NCBI RefSeq assembly: GCF_958979055.1
Contig: NC_084887.1
Span: forward strand, 27,395,544-27,459,543
Length of the DNA stretch: 64,000 bases
Reading direction: 5' to 3'
DNA from: Alnus glutinosa
Lineage: Eukaryota > Streptophyta > Magnoliopsida > Fagales > Betulaceae
The stretch's first letter is position 1. Each line of letters opens with the position of its first letter. The notes beneath the pieces are model-generated. The model worked only from the letters and a program-made list of their open reading frames with translations. It made no database searches and was not told the DNA's origin. Positions 36,710 through 47,956 of the stretch are shown here, piece after piece. The position numbers were made by a program, and so were the translations under genes.

Positions 36710-37155
36710 GATTCTCGTTGTTGTGATAATTTTTGGTTGTTTTTTTTTGTTTTCATTTTTTGGTTCTTGAAGATGCTCGTCGGGTGTTCGACAAAATGTT
36801 TAAACCGAATATACATGCTGATTCTTGTTGTTGTGATAAGTTTTGGTTTTTTTTTTTGACTTCATTTTTTGGTTCTTGAAGATGCTCGTCGGGTGTTCGA
36901 CAAAATGTTTAAACCGAATATACATGCTGATTCTTGTTGTTGTGATAATTTTTGGTTTTTTTTTTTTTTTTTTTTTTTTCATTTTTTGGTTCTTGAAGAT
37001 GCTCGTCGGGTGTTCGACAAAATGTTTTAACTGAATATACATGCTGATTCTTGTTGTTGTGATAATTTTAGGTTGTTTTTTTTTGTTTTCAATTTTTGGT
37101 TCTTGAAGATGCTCGTCGGGTGTTCGACAAAATGTTTAAACCGAATATACATGCT
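36710..37155 (+). repeat. Tandem repeat (four units) encoding a PPR-like fragment, left arm
   Basis: Four units of about 110 bases end at 36819, 36928, 37045 and 37155. Each has GATTCTTGTTGTTGTGATAA, a T-rich run ending TTTTTGGTTCTTGAAG, then the near-invariant GATGCTCGTCGGGTGTTCGA. Read in one frame the unit gives LEDARRVFDKM followed by FKPNIHA. This matches the A(R/K)xVFDKM...PN core of plant pentatricopeptide repeats. T-rich sequence before the coding bit resembles a 3' splice region, so a short exon plus intron end may have been amplified. Unit 3 has two substitutions at the end (TTTTAACTG). Confidence 0.75.
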
Positions 37156-38400
37156 AAGGAGATTTAATATACTTGTCGTAAGTATTTGGGGTTTTGCAGA
37201 AAAGGTAAACTATCATATGAGATTTTTTTCCCTTTTGTAGATAACCCTTATAATTTCAACTTGGTCAACTTGGTCATGGTCTAATATTTTCTGTGAAAAA
37301 TGCAGATGAGTTACCAAGCCAATGAAAACCAAATGCATTTGGATTTGTACACCGGCGAGCAACATCAACTTCGGATTCTATACTTGGAACATTTCTCTAT
37401 TAGGATTGTTGTAGGTGATGCTAAATTTTGTAAGCAGCAAAGTATCGTGAAATTATTGTAGTTTAAACACTGTTTGGTTTAAACTACAATAATAAATGTA
37501 GCTTTTAATCTACAACCAAAAAACAAGCATGTACTGCTTTTAATCAATATATTACATTAAGGATAGATGTAGCCTGAAGATTTACATCAAATCATACTCA
37601 GTTCCGTGCCTTACAGTGAGTCAAGACCAACATATCATAAACGTTTTCCTTCTTTTTCTTTTTATGAGGTTTCAAAAGAGGTGCCTATTTTTCAGAATTA
37701 GGAACATTTTGCTAATATTATTAAGAATTTTTATTAAAATATACATATTTAAAAAAAATAACCCAACTAAGCTGTAAGCACTAAAAGTGAGCTATAAGAT
37801 GGGGATGGGATTCCATCGCTTCTGCTCAATTTTCGTACAAATCAGAGCAATGAAATGAACACCAAACTTTACTAAGAAAAACATTTACAATTCACTGGTA
37901 ATCCTAGTTTAAATCAGGAAGCATTTTGGATTATATCAAAAGTACTAGAATGCTGGGATTTTATTAATTAAAAATTACACCAATAAATCTAATCATAGTT
38001 CTGCGTTGTGAATTGAAGGACAAACATTTTACTGACGATGAGACTTTTATATGAAGTCCCTTGTTGAGGAGGGAATACAAATCATGAATCAAACTCGCCT
38101 TTTCTTTTTATCTTCTCTTGGGATTACAATCTGATCATCTTAACACAATCAACCCTTCCGGCCTATAAAATCCCACGTATAAAAAAAGAATGTATGCAGA
38201 ACAAATATCAGAGTCGGATCCTGTCCTCTGTATCTACATGCACATGAACAGGATTTGCCCACTGCAGCTTTGCTTTCCCACAAGATAATCCTCGTTAACA
38301 AACCACAGCCGCCCAAGCGATCTATTCACTTTTGACCAAAAAACTTAGCCCACTTATGCTACATAATAGAACTCAACTTCAACCTTCTGTGCTGTGCATC
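37156..38400. other. Interior of the element downstream of the CesA piece
   Basis: A short forward frame after an acceptor-like TGTGAAAAATGCAG at about 37306 reads MSYQANENQMHLDLYTGEQH; I do not recognise it, and it could be another captured exon. The stretch nearer 38400 is probably CesA 3' untranslated sequence on the minus strand. Confidence 0.35.
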
Positions 38401-39831
38401 TTAGTCACAATCCAAACCACAAAGTTCTAATACAAGACCGCCTTTTGCCACAAACGGGTTGATTCGGACCCATAGAAGAGAGAAAATTGATGCTAGAAGG
38501 ATTGACCAGACAACAACAATAGTGGGAACCTTGTCCTGTTTCCCCATCATTCCCTTAAGGAATGGGTAAAGATGAATAATGACCCAGAGGGCGAAAAACA
38601 GCCTTCCGAAGAGCGGACCCCATGAATCATAACCATTATTGATGGCGTCTGAGACCCCGACTATAACTCCAATTATGTTTATGATCAGCAAGGACAAGGT
38701 GGGGATCAACAAAGATGTCCATTTAAAGAGGTAGAGCTCAGAAAAACCCCCGTCATCTGCAGCTTTGGATGTAACAGTGAAGTTTGTATCAACCCCTGCC
38801 AAAACCTTAAGCAGACCCTGGAAGAGAGCAAACAGGTGTGATGAGACGCCGCCAATTACCCAGAATTGTTCATTCCTCCACCAGTCTGAGAGGTTTATAG
38901 GAGCTGAACCCTTAAATGCCGGCATTTTCGGTATGCAATACACTGATTGCCAGCCATGACAGTGCATTTTGAATCCTATTAGTATATCCTCCGTAACTGA
39001 GCCATATATCCACCCAACCTGAAACATAATGTAATTTAGCCACATGACACATTGACAATATACATTGTCATACCTCGCTAAAGAAAGAAATTGCAGAAAA
39101 CTTTGTTAACTATGAAACAGTTGCACCATACCTCTTTCCCCCATTCTGTTTTATCTTCATAACCACAGCTAATGACATGGACTGCTTCCTTCAAGAGTGA
39201 TGCAGAACTTGGTCCTTTTGGAACTCCACCATCTTCCATAAGTGTTGAAGCCATGAAAACTGGTGACTGTCCAAATTTTTTCTCAAATTTTATTTGGGGC
39301 ATTAGGGAAGATTTTTCATTATCTATTCCTGCAATGGAAGTTCCAGGAGAAACATAAATGATCTAAGTTTAATCCAATCTATGATGATTGACAAGAGACA
39401 AATCCTGAAACATTTCAGACTTGGGGCAAACCAGGTCAAGTTATAAGTTTCCAGTATAAATTTTCAGGATAAAAAAAGTAACTTCTTTTTTGGGGTTATA
39501 AAGTGAAATAAAAATTTTGCACCTCATTCAGGAATTTTTTATGTTTATTTATTTTTTTTTAAAAAAATAGAATGTTAAAAAAATAACTGCAAATGCATGC
39601 ACACTAACTGAAGCCACTCCATACCTTCGATTCCCTCCTCAATATTTTCTAGTGCATGTATCTGACTTGAAGCCTCCTTGTTTTTAATCTTTTTTTCATT
39701 TGACTTCTTTTTCTTGTTCTTCTTTCTAGATCCAAAACAGCAGCAGCACCATTTTGGCCAACAATTACATGTTTTCCCAGGGGGTTTCTTCTTGATGGGG
39801 GCATCATATCCATAGAGTGCCAAATAAACAA
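38401..39831 (-). pseudogene. CesA6-like cellulose synthase 3' gene fragment with introns
   Basis: Three minus-strand exons are visible: 39831-39625 (ALYGYDAPIKKKPPGKTCNC, then CCCCFGSRKK and ENIEEGIEG), 39328-39132 ([20 protein letters not shown] to [11 protein letters not shown]) and 39018-38401 ([16 protein letters not shown] to [10 protein letters not shown] and stop). All junctions are GT..AG, so genomic DNA rather than cDNA was copied. The ending INPFVAKGG and CGLDC resembles primary-wall CesA6-type subunits. About 100 residues expected between APINLSD and WWRNEQF are missing at about 38884-38889. That removes the QxxRW glycosyltransferase motif and several membrane helices. The 5' half of the gene (RING, first helices, DxD) is absent. 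It cannot make cellulose. The 5' end abuts the inverted-repeat arm. Confidence 0.93.
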
Positions 39832-40048
39832 AGCATGTATATTCGGTTTAAACATTTTGTCGAACACCCGACGAGCATCTTCAAGAACCAAAAAATGAAG
39901 TAAAAAAAAAAACCAAAAATTATCACAACAACAAGAATCAGCATGTATATTCGGTTTAAACATTTTGTCGAACACCCGACGAGCATCTTCAAGAACCAAA
40001 AAATGAAAACAAAAAAAACAACCAAAAATTATCACAACAACAAGAATC
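39832..40048 (-). repeat. Tandem repeat (two units) encoding a PPR-like fragment, right arm
   Basis: Inverted counterpart of the left array: two units (39832-39939 and 39940-40048), each encoding LEDARRVFDKM and FKPNIHA on the minus strand. The inner unit is fused directly to the CesA exon on the same strand, so a transcript starting in the right arm would read PPR-like units into CesA sequence. Confidence 0.75.
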
Positions 40049-40107
40049 TGTGAATGGCCGTTGAAAAAGGAAAAAAAAAAAGCACATAAAAAATCAACAG
40101 TGGCAGA

Positions 40108-40146
<39 letters not shown>

Positions 40147-40568
40147 CCGTACAGCGAGAATACGGTGGTCGGCTTCGTTTTTGATCGGCGTTGGGCAGTG
40201 CTCCGATGGGTGGTGGGCGCTCCCTCGTCGGAGATCCGTGGTACGGTGCTCGTGGGCGGCGAATCCTTTAGCTGCTGGGTCCGAGTGAGAGAAAGAGAGA
40301 GAGCTAGCAGAGGGGCGGCGGTTGGTTGGAGTGGCGCCGGTGGTTTGGTCGGTGGGGGAGGGTATGGTTGAGAGGGGAGGTTTGGAGAAAAAATGGGGGG
40401 AAACCAGTATGGAAGAAAAATTTGCCGCTGAAAAATGTCTCTCTTCATGCGTTTAGAACGTTTGGTTTTTGTTTTTTTTTTTTTTAATAAAAAAGGAAAA
40501 AAAACGATGCCACGTGGGTTAAGGAGCCGGTCTCTAGCCGGACGCTTGACGTCCGTATAGACGAACTC

Positions 40569-41784
40569 GTCTATAAGAGGGGGTGAGTTGCTAATTTATG
40601 TTTCATTATGTTTTTGGAGGAAAAATTTATGACTATTTATGATGTTCTTACTCTAACTTGAATTTTCATTAAATGTTGATCTTGATGTTTCGGCATTAAT
40701 GTTACGAGTTTTATTTGGATTTATTTATAAACCGTTCCAAACTTCTTGTAATTCGTTTGCGTCTCTGAGGTTATTTCGCTAACAAACCTAATCCTAACCG
40801 GCCGGGGCCGTTACTAATCCTAAGAAAATGTTTAAATAAAGAATGACACCCCAAATTACCACCTATTAAATTGAATTAGTTTAAGTGTTAGTTTTTCCCC
40901 TTCATTAAGTTCGGATGTTAAATTGGACAAATAAAGCAGGGGAGATTCGAAATAATGATCTCTGCTTTATGAAACGTGATCCTTAGCCGATTGAGCTACT
41001 TTTTCAGGACGAAACATACACAATTATATTTTGAATTTGAAGTCCCAATTAACTTTGTTCAATACTAGCATCTATGGGCAGGTGACGTAATCAGAAAAAA
41101 TATATTAATCTTTACACCAGCTGATGTGATATAGGTTAATTAAATGGTTATTTAAAAAGAAAAAATCGTACTTACATTCAGCTCATGCAATGTCAATAGG
41201 GTGAAACGACTATGATAAAATAGATATAAAATGTAACATTACTCATTTAATTATGACGTTCATATATATATATATATATATATATTACTTATTCATCAAT
41301 GCATATCCACATGATTATACATTGATGAATAAGTCCAATAAAATGGTGGATATGCATTGATGCATGTTAAAACGTGATAAAATGAGTGAATTCTTTTTTT
41401 TTTCCATTTAAAAAAAAATAAAATAAAATCTACGACTTCTTCTTATCAAAAGCTACTCCTATTGTTCTATGCAACTTCTTATAAAACAAAACTCTTTTTT
41501 CTTTCTTTTTACTTTTTTTTTAAAAAAAATAAAATAAAATAAAATAAATAGAACATGTCATTTTCGTTTCTCTTTATGAAGAATACTAGAATAGTACGAG
41601 ATTGAGCTTATGATATTTGGGACAAAAAAAAAAAAAAGACTAATTTTAAATAAAGGCAACAAACCAATCTAATTTTGACAAAAAAAAAAAAGTAGAGTAG
41701 AATTATTGGCCTCCAGCAAAGAGAATCCCAAGCATTTTAAGGAGGGATCGATGGTCATGATGCTTTGATTAGGAATTTGAAAGT

Positions 41785-41822
<38 letters not shown>

Positions 41823-42472
41823 GGATGAAGGTAGAGCTTTTGCATGTGTCACTGTCACTGATTCCAATCACTGCATGTGCCTTTTTTAACCCACCATAAT
41901 TGCTCCACGACTGATTCAGTACTCTTGTCTCTAACCTCTCTTTAAGAAAGTCCAAATTTTCTGGGTGTGCTGGGCAATTCACTCTCATTTCATTTATTTT
42001 TTTTGGTTTTTTTTAATAGTAATAAAATTACATAAATAGAAGGAATTATGTTTCCTTGTGAGAAGAGCTGTGATCTCTTGATATGGAATAGAGTGAATCG
42101 TATGGGCAGCTACATGGCTTTGCTGGAGAAGGAAAGGTGCAGCCTGTAGACTGTAGTGGCTGATCCGTAGGTCATACTCTAACAATTAACACTATAACGG
42201 AAATGAGCAACAAACACGTTGATACGAAAGCCGTTGCGTGTTAGTACATCCATTTTCTAGCTGCAATAATTTGTAAAGAGCTCAATGGAAACGAAGGAAA
42301 ACATAGAATGTGTATTTTGATAATTCCCAAAAAAAAAACAAAAAAAACATGTTGTGTGATCCCCGAACTTCAAGTGAGAGATGGCTAGCTAGCTAGACGG
42401 GCTCACAATCTCTTCTTTCCCCTTCTCTAGTTAGTATCAGCCTTAATTGTTAGTCCTTCTGCAAAAATGGTG

Positions 42473-42508
<36 letters not shown>

Positions 42509-43289
42509 CACTTAATTTCCATAAGGATTGCCATCCAGCAATAAGAAGAAATTAAGAAACTGTGGATATGCATTGATGAATAAGTCCAATAAACTTCTCA
42601 TTGGAGCCAAATCTTCGATCGCAATATATATGTACAGTCGGAAGATATATAATTTCATTCCACATGATTATACACCCCTTTTGCATGTCTATATATCCAC
42701 ATGATGCAGGCACAATTATATTCCATCTCTATCCTTGTACGTTGCTGGCACAAAAGCTTATTGATAAGGCGATATAATTTTTATTAGATAACTAACTTAA
42801 TAACATTACATTTCCATGTATTTATGCATGGATTGGAAGAAAAAAAAATTATGTCTTCCACAATGGAAGATAAGTTGTATCTATGGTCGATGGGATCTCT
42901 AAAAATACCTATCAAGGGTCAAAATGGCTAGTTATTAGTGGAATTGGCCAAAAAAATAGCCCTATTGGTGTTAGAATAAAATTTAAAATGATTAAATCTA
43001 CAATTTCTTATTAGTTTAAGCTTTTGGGTTAAATCTACAATTTCTTATTAGTAGAATACTCTAACATCCCCTCAAACTCAAGGTGAAAATTGATGAAATC
43101 TTGAGTTTGATTTTTTTATTTATTTTTAAACTTGCTTGAATCTTGTCGTAAACCATTAGGGGCGGTCGGACTTTCCTGCAAAACAGGTCATATCTTGGGA
43201 CAGTCAAATCTAGCTACAAACACCCAGGGATGGTTGGATCACGCCACAAATACTAAGAGACGGTCGAATCTTGTAAGATCAAAAATTGG
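40569..43289. other. Intergenic AT-rich region
   Basis: No gene. A tRNA-like SINE candidate lies at 40940-41010. (AT)n tracts lie at about 41262-41284, 41788-41819 and 42476-42507. The short sequence GTGGATATGCATTGATG recurs at about 41345 and 42562, followed in the second place by AATAAGTCCAATAAA, which in the first lies just upstream. Confidence 0.45.
40940..41010 (-). mobile_element. Possible tRNA-derived SINE head
   Basis: On the minus strand the sequence GTAGCTCAATCGGCTAAGG resembles a tRNA A box. About 35 bases later ATTTCGAATCTCCCC resembles a B box. No body or tail was delimited. Confidence 0.4.
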
Positions 43290-43620
43290 TGTTAGCATAT
43301 AGAGTATAGCTCTGATACCATATATGAAAGAAATTATATATAAGTGCTTTAGGCTTGAATGCCTAAGTAGTATAGAGTTGATTTACAGCATTGTGTTTCT
43401 ATACAATATGTATCTACCAATTGCATGTGAATTATAACTCTATAAAATTACATGTATAGAACTCTAAGATAAAAGTCTAAGATAAACATGCATTATATAT
43501 CTTAGACTTGTGGTATATAAGATTAGTCTTATCTCGTGAATGAATTGCAGGAGGATTTTGACTTGATGAGGACTTTAGGTGATGGCAGTGTTCATTTTTA
43601 TTTTTAACAGATTTAACATG
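43290..43620 (-). mobile_element. Possible LTR-element fossil: primer-binding-site-like sequence
   Basis: The minus strand carries TGGTATCAGAGC (43308-43319), the standard initiator-tRNA primer-binding site of plant LTR retrotransposons. An LTR would lie to the right, but its ends are not clear. No coding sequence is seen. The element is broken and its family cannot be assigned. Confidence 0.4.
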
Positions 43621-44939
43621 GTATAAGAACAAAGGTCTTGAGTTTAGAACATTTTCTTTGTTAAAAATTTTATTTGTTGGGCCTTTAAAATAATTGAAGC
43701 GTACTATTTCCTATAGGAGTAAAAGTCATTCTACAAAGTCGTAAGATTGTGTAGGAGGATTGATATTAAGATCCTTGTATCTCACATAGGTTAAGTCTAA
43801 TGTTAATCATATGTATATGATCTTGGACACCTTTTTTTTACAAACCAGTTTTTAAAGGTGAGTTTTATACTCAAAATTTGTATAATTTAATAACAGAGTA
43901 CAGCGAAAACTAACCCTTTAAAACCGGTTAACAAGAAAATAGTGTTAAAAAATTTATAGATATATATATAAAATTAAGATTCGAAACTCAAAAATCTTAA
44001 CAATTGACACGTATCCTACCCTGTCTGCCACGTATTGATATTGATAAGCTTGAATATATATCACTTTCATTATCTTCTAGTGCTTACGCGTATCCACTAC
44101 AGTAAGAGAGGGAATACCATTTTAAAACGGCAATGACCATGCATGACAACCAATTATATAATGCTACCTAATCAGTCAGTTGTAAGGAAATTTCAAAAGA
44201 CGCATCTTTCATCCACTCTTGTCTACGTGGACCAATAATGTTGTTAAAAAAATAAGGTCCCACTATACTCTCTCTACTATCTCTCACATTATTGGTCCAA
44301 GTACACAAAGGTGGGATAGGAGTGGGATGAGAGTGTACAACCAAACATTACTCTTAACCAAAAAGTTAGCTAGTAACAAAATTAATTAGTTTAAAAGCTA
44401 AATTTGGTTCATTCAGATTTGGCTTAAATAATACCTTCCTCGAACTGAACTGGACTAATTCTTTACTCGATCAATCAAATACCGTAGATTAATTTGAGAT
44501 ATATAGGAGATCGAAAACCAATAATTTATAATTTTTTTCTGATTAAAAAAGATGGAACCCGGCCGTAATTCATAATTTTATGGTTCAGTTTAATTTGTAG
44601 GAAATGATCGGATCGATAATCTTCTTCCAAGATTCGCTTTTTATGCCGTACGTATCGTTTTCCGATCCATGCAATAATTCAATTGGACTCATAAAAAAAA
44701 TTTACGTATACTCTTTTGTCAATACATTCACTGATTCACATGCACATGCACATGCTAATCGTATTATATTGATATATAGTATGGCCTTTCTCATTTTGAC
44801 AAAGACGAACCACCCATCATGCATGGTAACTCAATTCCAAAAAAAAAGAAAAAGAAAAAAGAAGCCAGCTTCACCGGTGGCCAACAATTTCAACAAATTA
44901 TTAAACTCGGGCTAGTCAACTCAACTCCTTCAATTCACT
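43621..44939. other. Intergenic region downstream of AAE-3
   Basis: AT-rich. An imperfect palindrome around ACGTGGACCAATAATG and CATTATTGGTCC (about 44205-44335) may be a degraded MITE. No gene is seen. Confidence 0.4.
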
Positions 44940-46592
44940 CTACATCCGACTCGCCCTTGACGAGCCCATGGCTCTGGCAATGTCCCTGAGCACAAACTTC
45001 TGAATCTTCCCAGTGGACGTCTTGGGCAGTTCATCGTTGAAGACCACCGTCTTGGGCACCATGTAGTGCGGCAACTTAGCCCTACAAAATTCCATAATCT
45101 CCTTCTCAGTTGGATTCCGAGTCGACCCCTCTTCCCTCAAGCTCACAAACGCACAAGGCGTCTCGCCCCAGAACTCATCAGGCCGAGCCACCACGGCCGC
45201 CTCGTTAACGGCCGGATGCGTATACAGAACCGACTCCACTTCCACACTGCTCAAGTTTTCTCCGCCGCTTATGATCACGTCCTTTGATCGATCTTTGATC
45301 TCCAAATAACCATCTGGGTGCATCACTCCCACGTCCCCTGTGTAAAACCAACCATTCTCTTTCATGCACTTGGTCGTCCCCTCGGGGTCTTTGAAATAAC
45401 CCAGCGTCACCGACCCACCCCTCAGTACAATTTCACCGAGTGTTGACCCATCTCGTTTCACACTCGCTCCTGACTCGGCATCCACCACGTCCACTTCCGT
45501 CAGACCGATAGCCTTCACTCCTTGCCTGGCCTTCAGCCTGGCCCTCTCACTCGCTGGCAACCGATTCCACTGTGGCTTCCACGCGCACGACACGACCAGT
45601 CCTGCCGTTTCGGTCAACCCGTACCCGTGACTCACCACGAAACCCAGTGACTCGGTCCGAAAGAGCACCGCGGCCGGTGGTGGAGCTCCGGCTGTGAGGA
45701 TCTGAACCGGATTTTGGAGCGGTTGGTTTGTGGGAGAGATTGTTAGCATGTTGAGCACCACAGGCGCTCCGCACATGTGAGTGACACCGTGTTCTTTTAT
45801 CAGGCTGAAGATCGTGGGTCCATCGAATTTACGGAGGCAGATGTTGGTCCCACCTACGGCTGCTATGCCCCACGGGTAGCTCCACCCGTTAGCGTGGAAC
45901 ATTGGTAGGGTCCACAAGTACACCGGCCGCTCTCGGACGCCCCAGTCAATGAGAGAGTTTACGGTGATGATGAAGATCCCCCTGTGGCAGTGAACCACCC
46001 CCTTCGGAGCAGAGGTTGTACCGGAGGTGTAGTTCAACACCATCGGGTCCCACTCGCTGCTCGGAAGTTCCCACCTGAACTCAGGATCACCTTTCTCCAC
46101 CAGGCTCTCGTAGGTGCAGCAAAACTCAACTGCTGATGAGGAGTCTTGGTCATGATCGGTGATGAGGACGAGCAGAGGGCGTTGGGTATTGGGTGGCAAC
46201 AAAGAGAGGGCTTCCAGGACAAGAGAGCGAGAGAGATGGTCCACGAAGATGAGCTTCGATTCGCTGTGGCACAGGAGTACGGAGACGGTGCGGGCGTCGA
46301 GGCGCGCGTTGATGTTGTTAAGGATGGCCCCGGTCATGGGTACGGCGAAGTGGAGCTCGTACATGGCGGGGACGTTGGGGGCCATAACGGACACAACATC
46401 GCCCCTCTTGATGCCGAGCGATGCGATCGACGAGGCCACCTGGAGGCATCGACGGTGGGTCTGCGACCACGTGTAGGTGGTGGTGTTGTAGACAATAGAA
46501 GGGCAATCACCATACACAGTAGCGGCTCTTTCCAAGAAGCCTAGTGGGGTTAGAGGTGATGAATTTGCTGGCCTTGGTTTCAACTCTTCCAT
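44940..46592 (-). CDS. AAE-3: peroxisomal acyl-activating enzyme, diverged paralogue
   Basis: This single-exon gene encodes 550 residues with the same architecture as AAE-1/AAE-2: YTSGTTSAPKGVVHCHRG, HGYGLTETAG, GWFYTGDVGVMHPDGY, KDVIISGGENLSS and LPKTSTGKIQKFVLR, ending SRASRM with the PTS1 SRM. It starts with the same MEELKPRPANSS. It differs throughout from AAE-1 by substitutions and by shorter linkers near residues 150 and 490. The second Gly of TETGG is Ala-Gly here, and the pocket region varies (GWSYPWGIAAVGG instead of GWCFPWGMAAVGG), so substrate preference may differ. No flanking similarity to the 0-28 kb duplication is seen beyond the gene, which makes it the older member of the cluster. 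Confidence 0.95.
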   Translation of the reverse strand: MEELKPRPANSSPLTPLGFLERAATVYGDCPSIVYNTTTYTWSQTHRRCLQVASSIASLGIKRGDVVSVMAPNVPAMYELHFAVPMTGAILNNINARLDARTVSVLLCHSESKLIFVDHLSRSLVLEALSLLPPNTQRPLLVLITDHDQDSSSAVEFCCTYESLVEKGDPEFRWELPSSEWDPMVLNYTSGTTSAPKGVVHCHRGIFIITVNSLIDWGVRERPVYLWTLPMFHANGWSYPWGIAAVGGTNICLRKFDGPTIFSLIKEHGVTHMCGAPVVLNMLTISPTNQPLQNPVQILTAGAPPPAAVLFRTESLGFVVSHGYGLTETAGLVVSCAWKPQWNRLPASERARLKARQGVKAIGLTEVDVVDAESGASVKRDGSTLGEIVLRGGSVTLGYFKDPEGTTKCMKENGWFYTGDVGVMHPDGYLEIKDRSKDVIISGGENLSSVEVESVLYTHPAVNEAAVVARPDEFWGETPCAFVSLREEGSTRNPTEKEIMEFCRAKLPHYMVPKTVVFNDELPKTSTGKIQKFVLRDIARAMGSSRASRM

Positions 46593-47956
46593 CGTTTCCT
46601 GGCTTCTGTGTATGTTTGTCGGAGAAGAGTGGTTGGTTTCTGATGAAGCTCAAGCCGGACCTTTGCTTCTGATCACTGAGGAGATAAGATTAAATAATAA
46701 TAATAATAATAAAACAAAAAAGTCTGCGGAATCTTCGGGACAAATGGGTTGCCAAAAAGAGGAATGCTTGAGGGTGTTTTCTTGGTGTAAATTGCATTAA
46801 TGCATATATAATTAAAAAATTATATTTATGTCTTTTTAGATGTCGTAATATAAAATTATATTTATGTCCCCAAGATATTTTAACATTCTTACGTGAAAAA
46901 AACCTCTTTTCATCCATAAACAGCAAATTGAAAATGAATAACTCTTGCGTCCCATATTCCAGAAAATTCAGTACAAAGAAAATAAATAAATAAAATAAGG
47001 AGAATGTGATTGCTTTTAGAAGTGTTGTCATATGAATTTTCAATAATAATATGATATAAATTTTAAAGCTAAAGTTGATTTGAAAAAAAAAAAATTGAAA
47101 TTAAAAAATTATTTTTTTAAATCACACTTTTTAAAATTATAAATTCAAATAGCCTTTAAATTAATAATAACGGAACTATTTCTATCTATTTATCACATCT
47201 ATATCCTCTTTACGGAAAGAAAAATTATATTTTGCTATTTAAAAACATAATTATTGATATATTTTTTTTAAAAAATTAGGCTTCATCTTATTTACATGAT
47301 TTTATAATTTTTTGTTTAATAAAAAAAAGTAAAAAAAATAAAATTAATAATTGCATCATGAGTGACAACATTTCGTATCTCTTACCGAAATCGTGAATCG
47401 TGGCCGTAGGCTTTGGCATCGGAGAAGCAAAAAATTTATAGAGATTGGAACAGAAAATCAACGAGTGAGGGAGAGAGAGTGTGTTGAATCATTTATAAAT
47501 TGTTCGAACTATTAATTAATGAGAGAGCAGTTAGATGTAAGAGCCCCATTTCTTCAAAATAACCGGCCGGTTTCATCAATCTTCACAATACTTTCTTCTT
47601 CCTCTTTTATGTCCACCAACGTTACTTACGATTTACGAACTTGAACGGCTGGATGATGGACCTATATTAAAAAATAAAAAATAAAAAATGGAGATAATTA
47701 AAGAGGGAAATGATAAGATGTGGAGAGGAGCACCTGTGCGCTTGTAGTTTGACTATTTTGAAAGTAGCCAACTTTGACCTTTATTAGGCAATGAATTTCT
47801 AGGTGTTTATAGCAAAGCTCCAGAGAGAGGCGAAGACCAGAGTAAAGAGGCTTGAACATTGAAGGCTTTCGTCCGTGAAGCAGCAAAACAAGTGCGCTGT
47901 CGTTTCTTCGATTCACTTTTTGATATCTTGGCAATCGGAATCGGTTAGGTTAGGGA
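46593..47956. other. Intergenic region between AAE-3 and the small membrane-protein gene
   Basis: This holds the 5' flank of AAE-3, with an (AAT)n run at about 46694-46710, and the promoter of the divergently oriented gene at 47957. No other gene is seen. Confidence 0.45.

Larger units (their letters stand above)
36200..40568. mobile_element. Long-inverted-repeat element carrying CesA6-like and PPR gene pieces (Pack-MULE-like)
   Basis: Two arms in opposite orientation, 36200-37155 and 40568-39832, bound a 4.4-kb segment. Both arms start GAGTTCGTCTATACGG at the outer end and then share AAGCGTCCGGCTAGAGACCG, a poly-A tract, a Pro-rich GC-rich stretch and a (CT)n run, followed by tandem repeats of about 110 bases (four in the left arm, two in the right). 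Between them lie CesA6-like exons and flanks. The arms look over 95% identical apart from repeat number and homopolymers, so they are young. The long arms and captured genes suggest a Pack-MULE. However, the flanking 9-mers (TACCGAGTT and GTCTATAAG) do not match, so a simple inverted duplication around a gene fragment is the alternative. Confidence 0.75.

Noticed and set aside
36198-36770. 190-codon Pro/Ser-rich frame in the left arm (repeated in the right arm at 40448-40032)
   Set aside because: Low-complexity translation of an inverted-repeat arm with a (CT)n run. No domain recognised; kept only as part of the element.
44604-44915. 103-codon frame downstream of AAE-3
   Set aside because: AT-rich sequence ending in a Lys run; no motif, and the region is AAE-3 3' flank.
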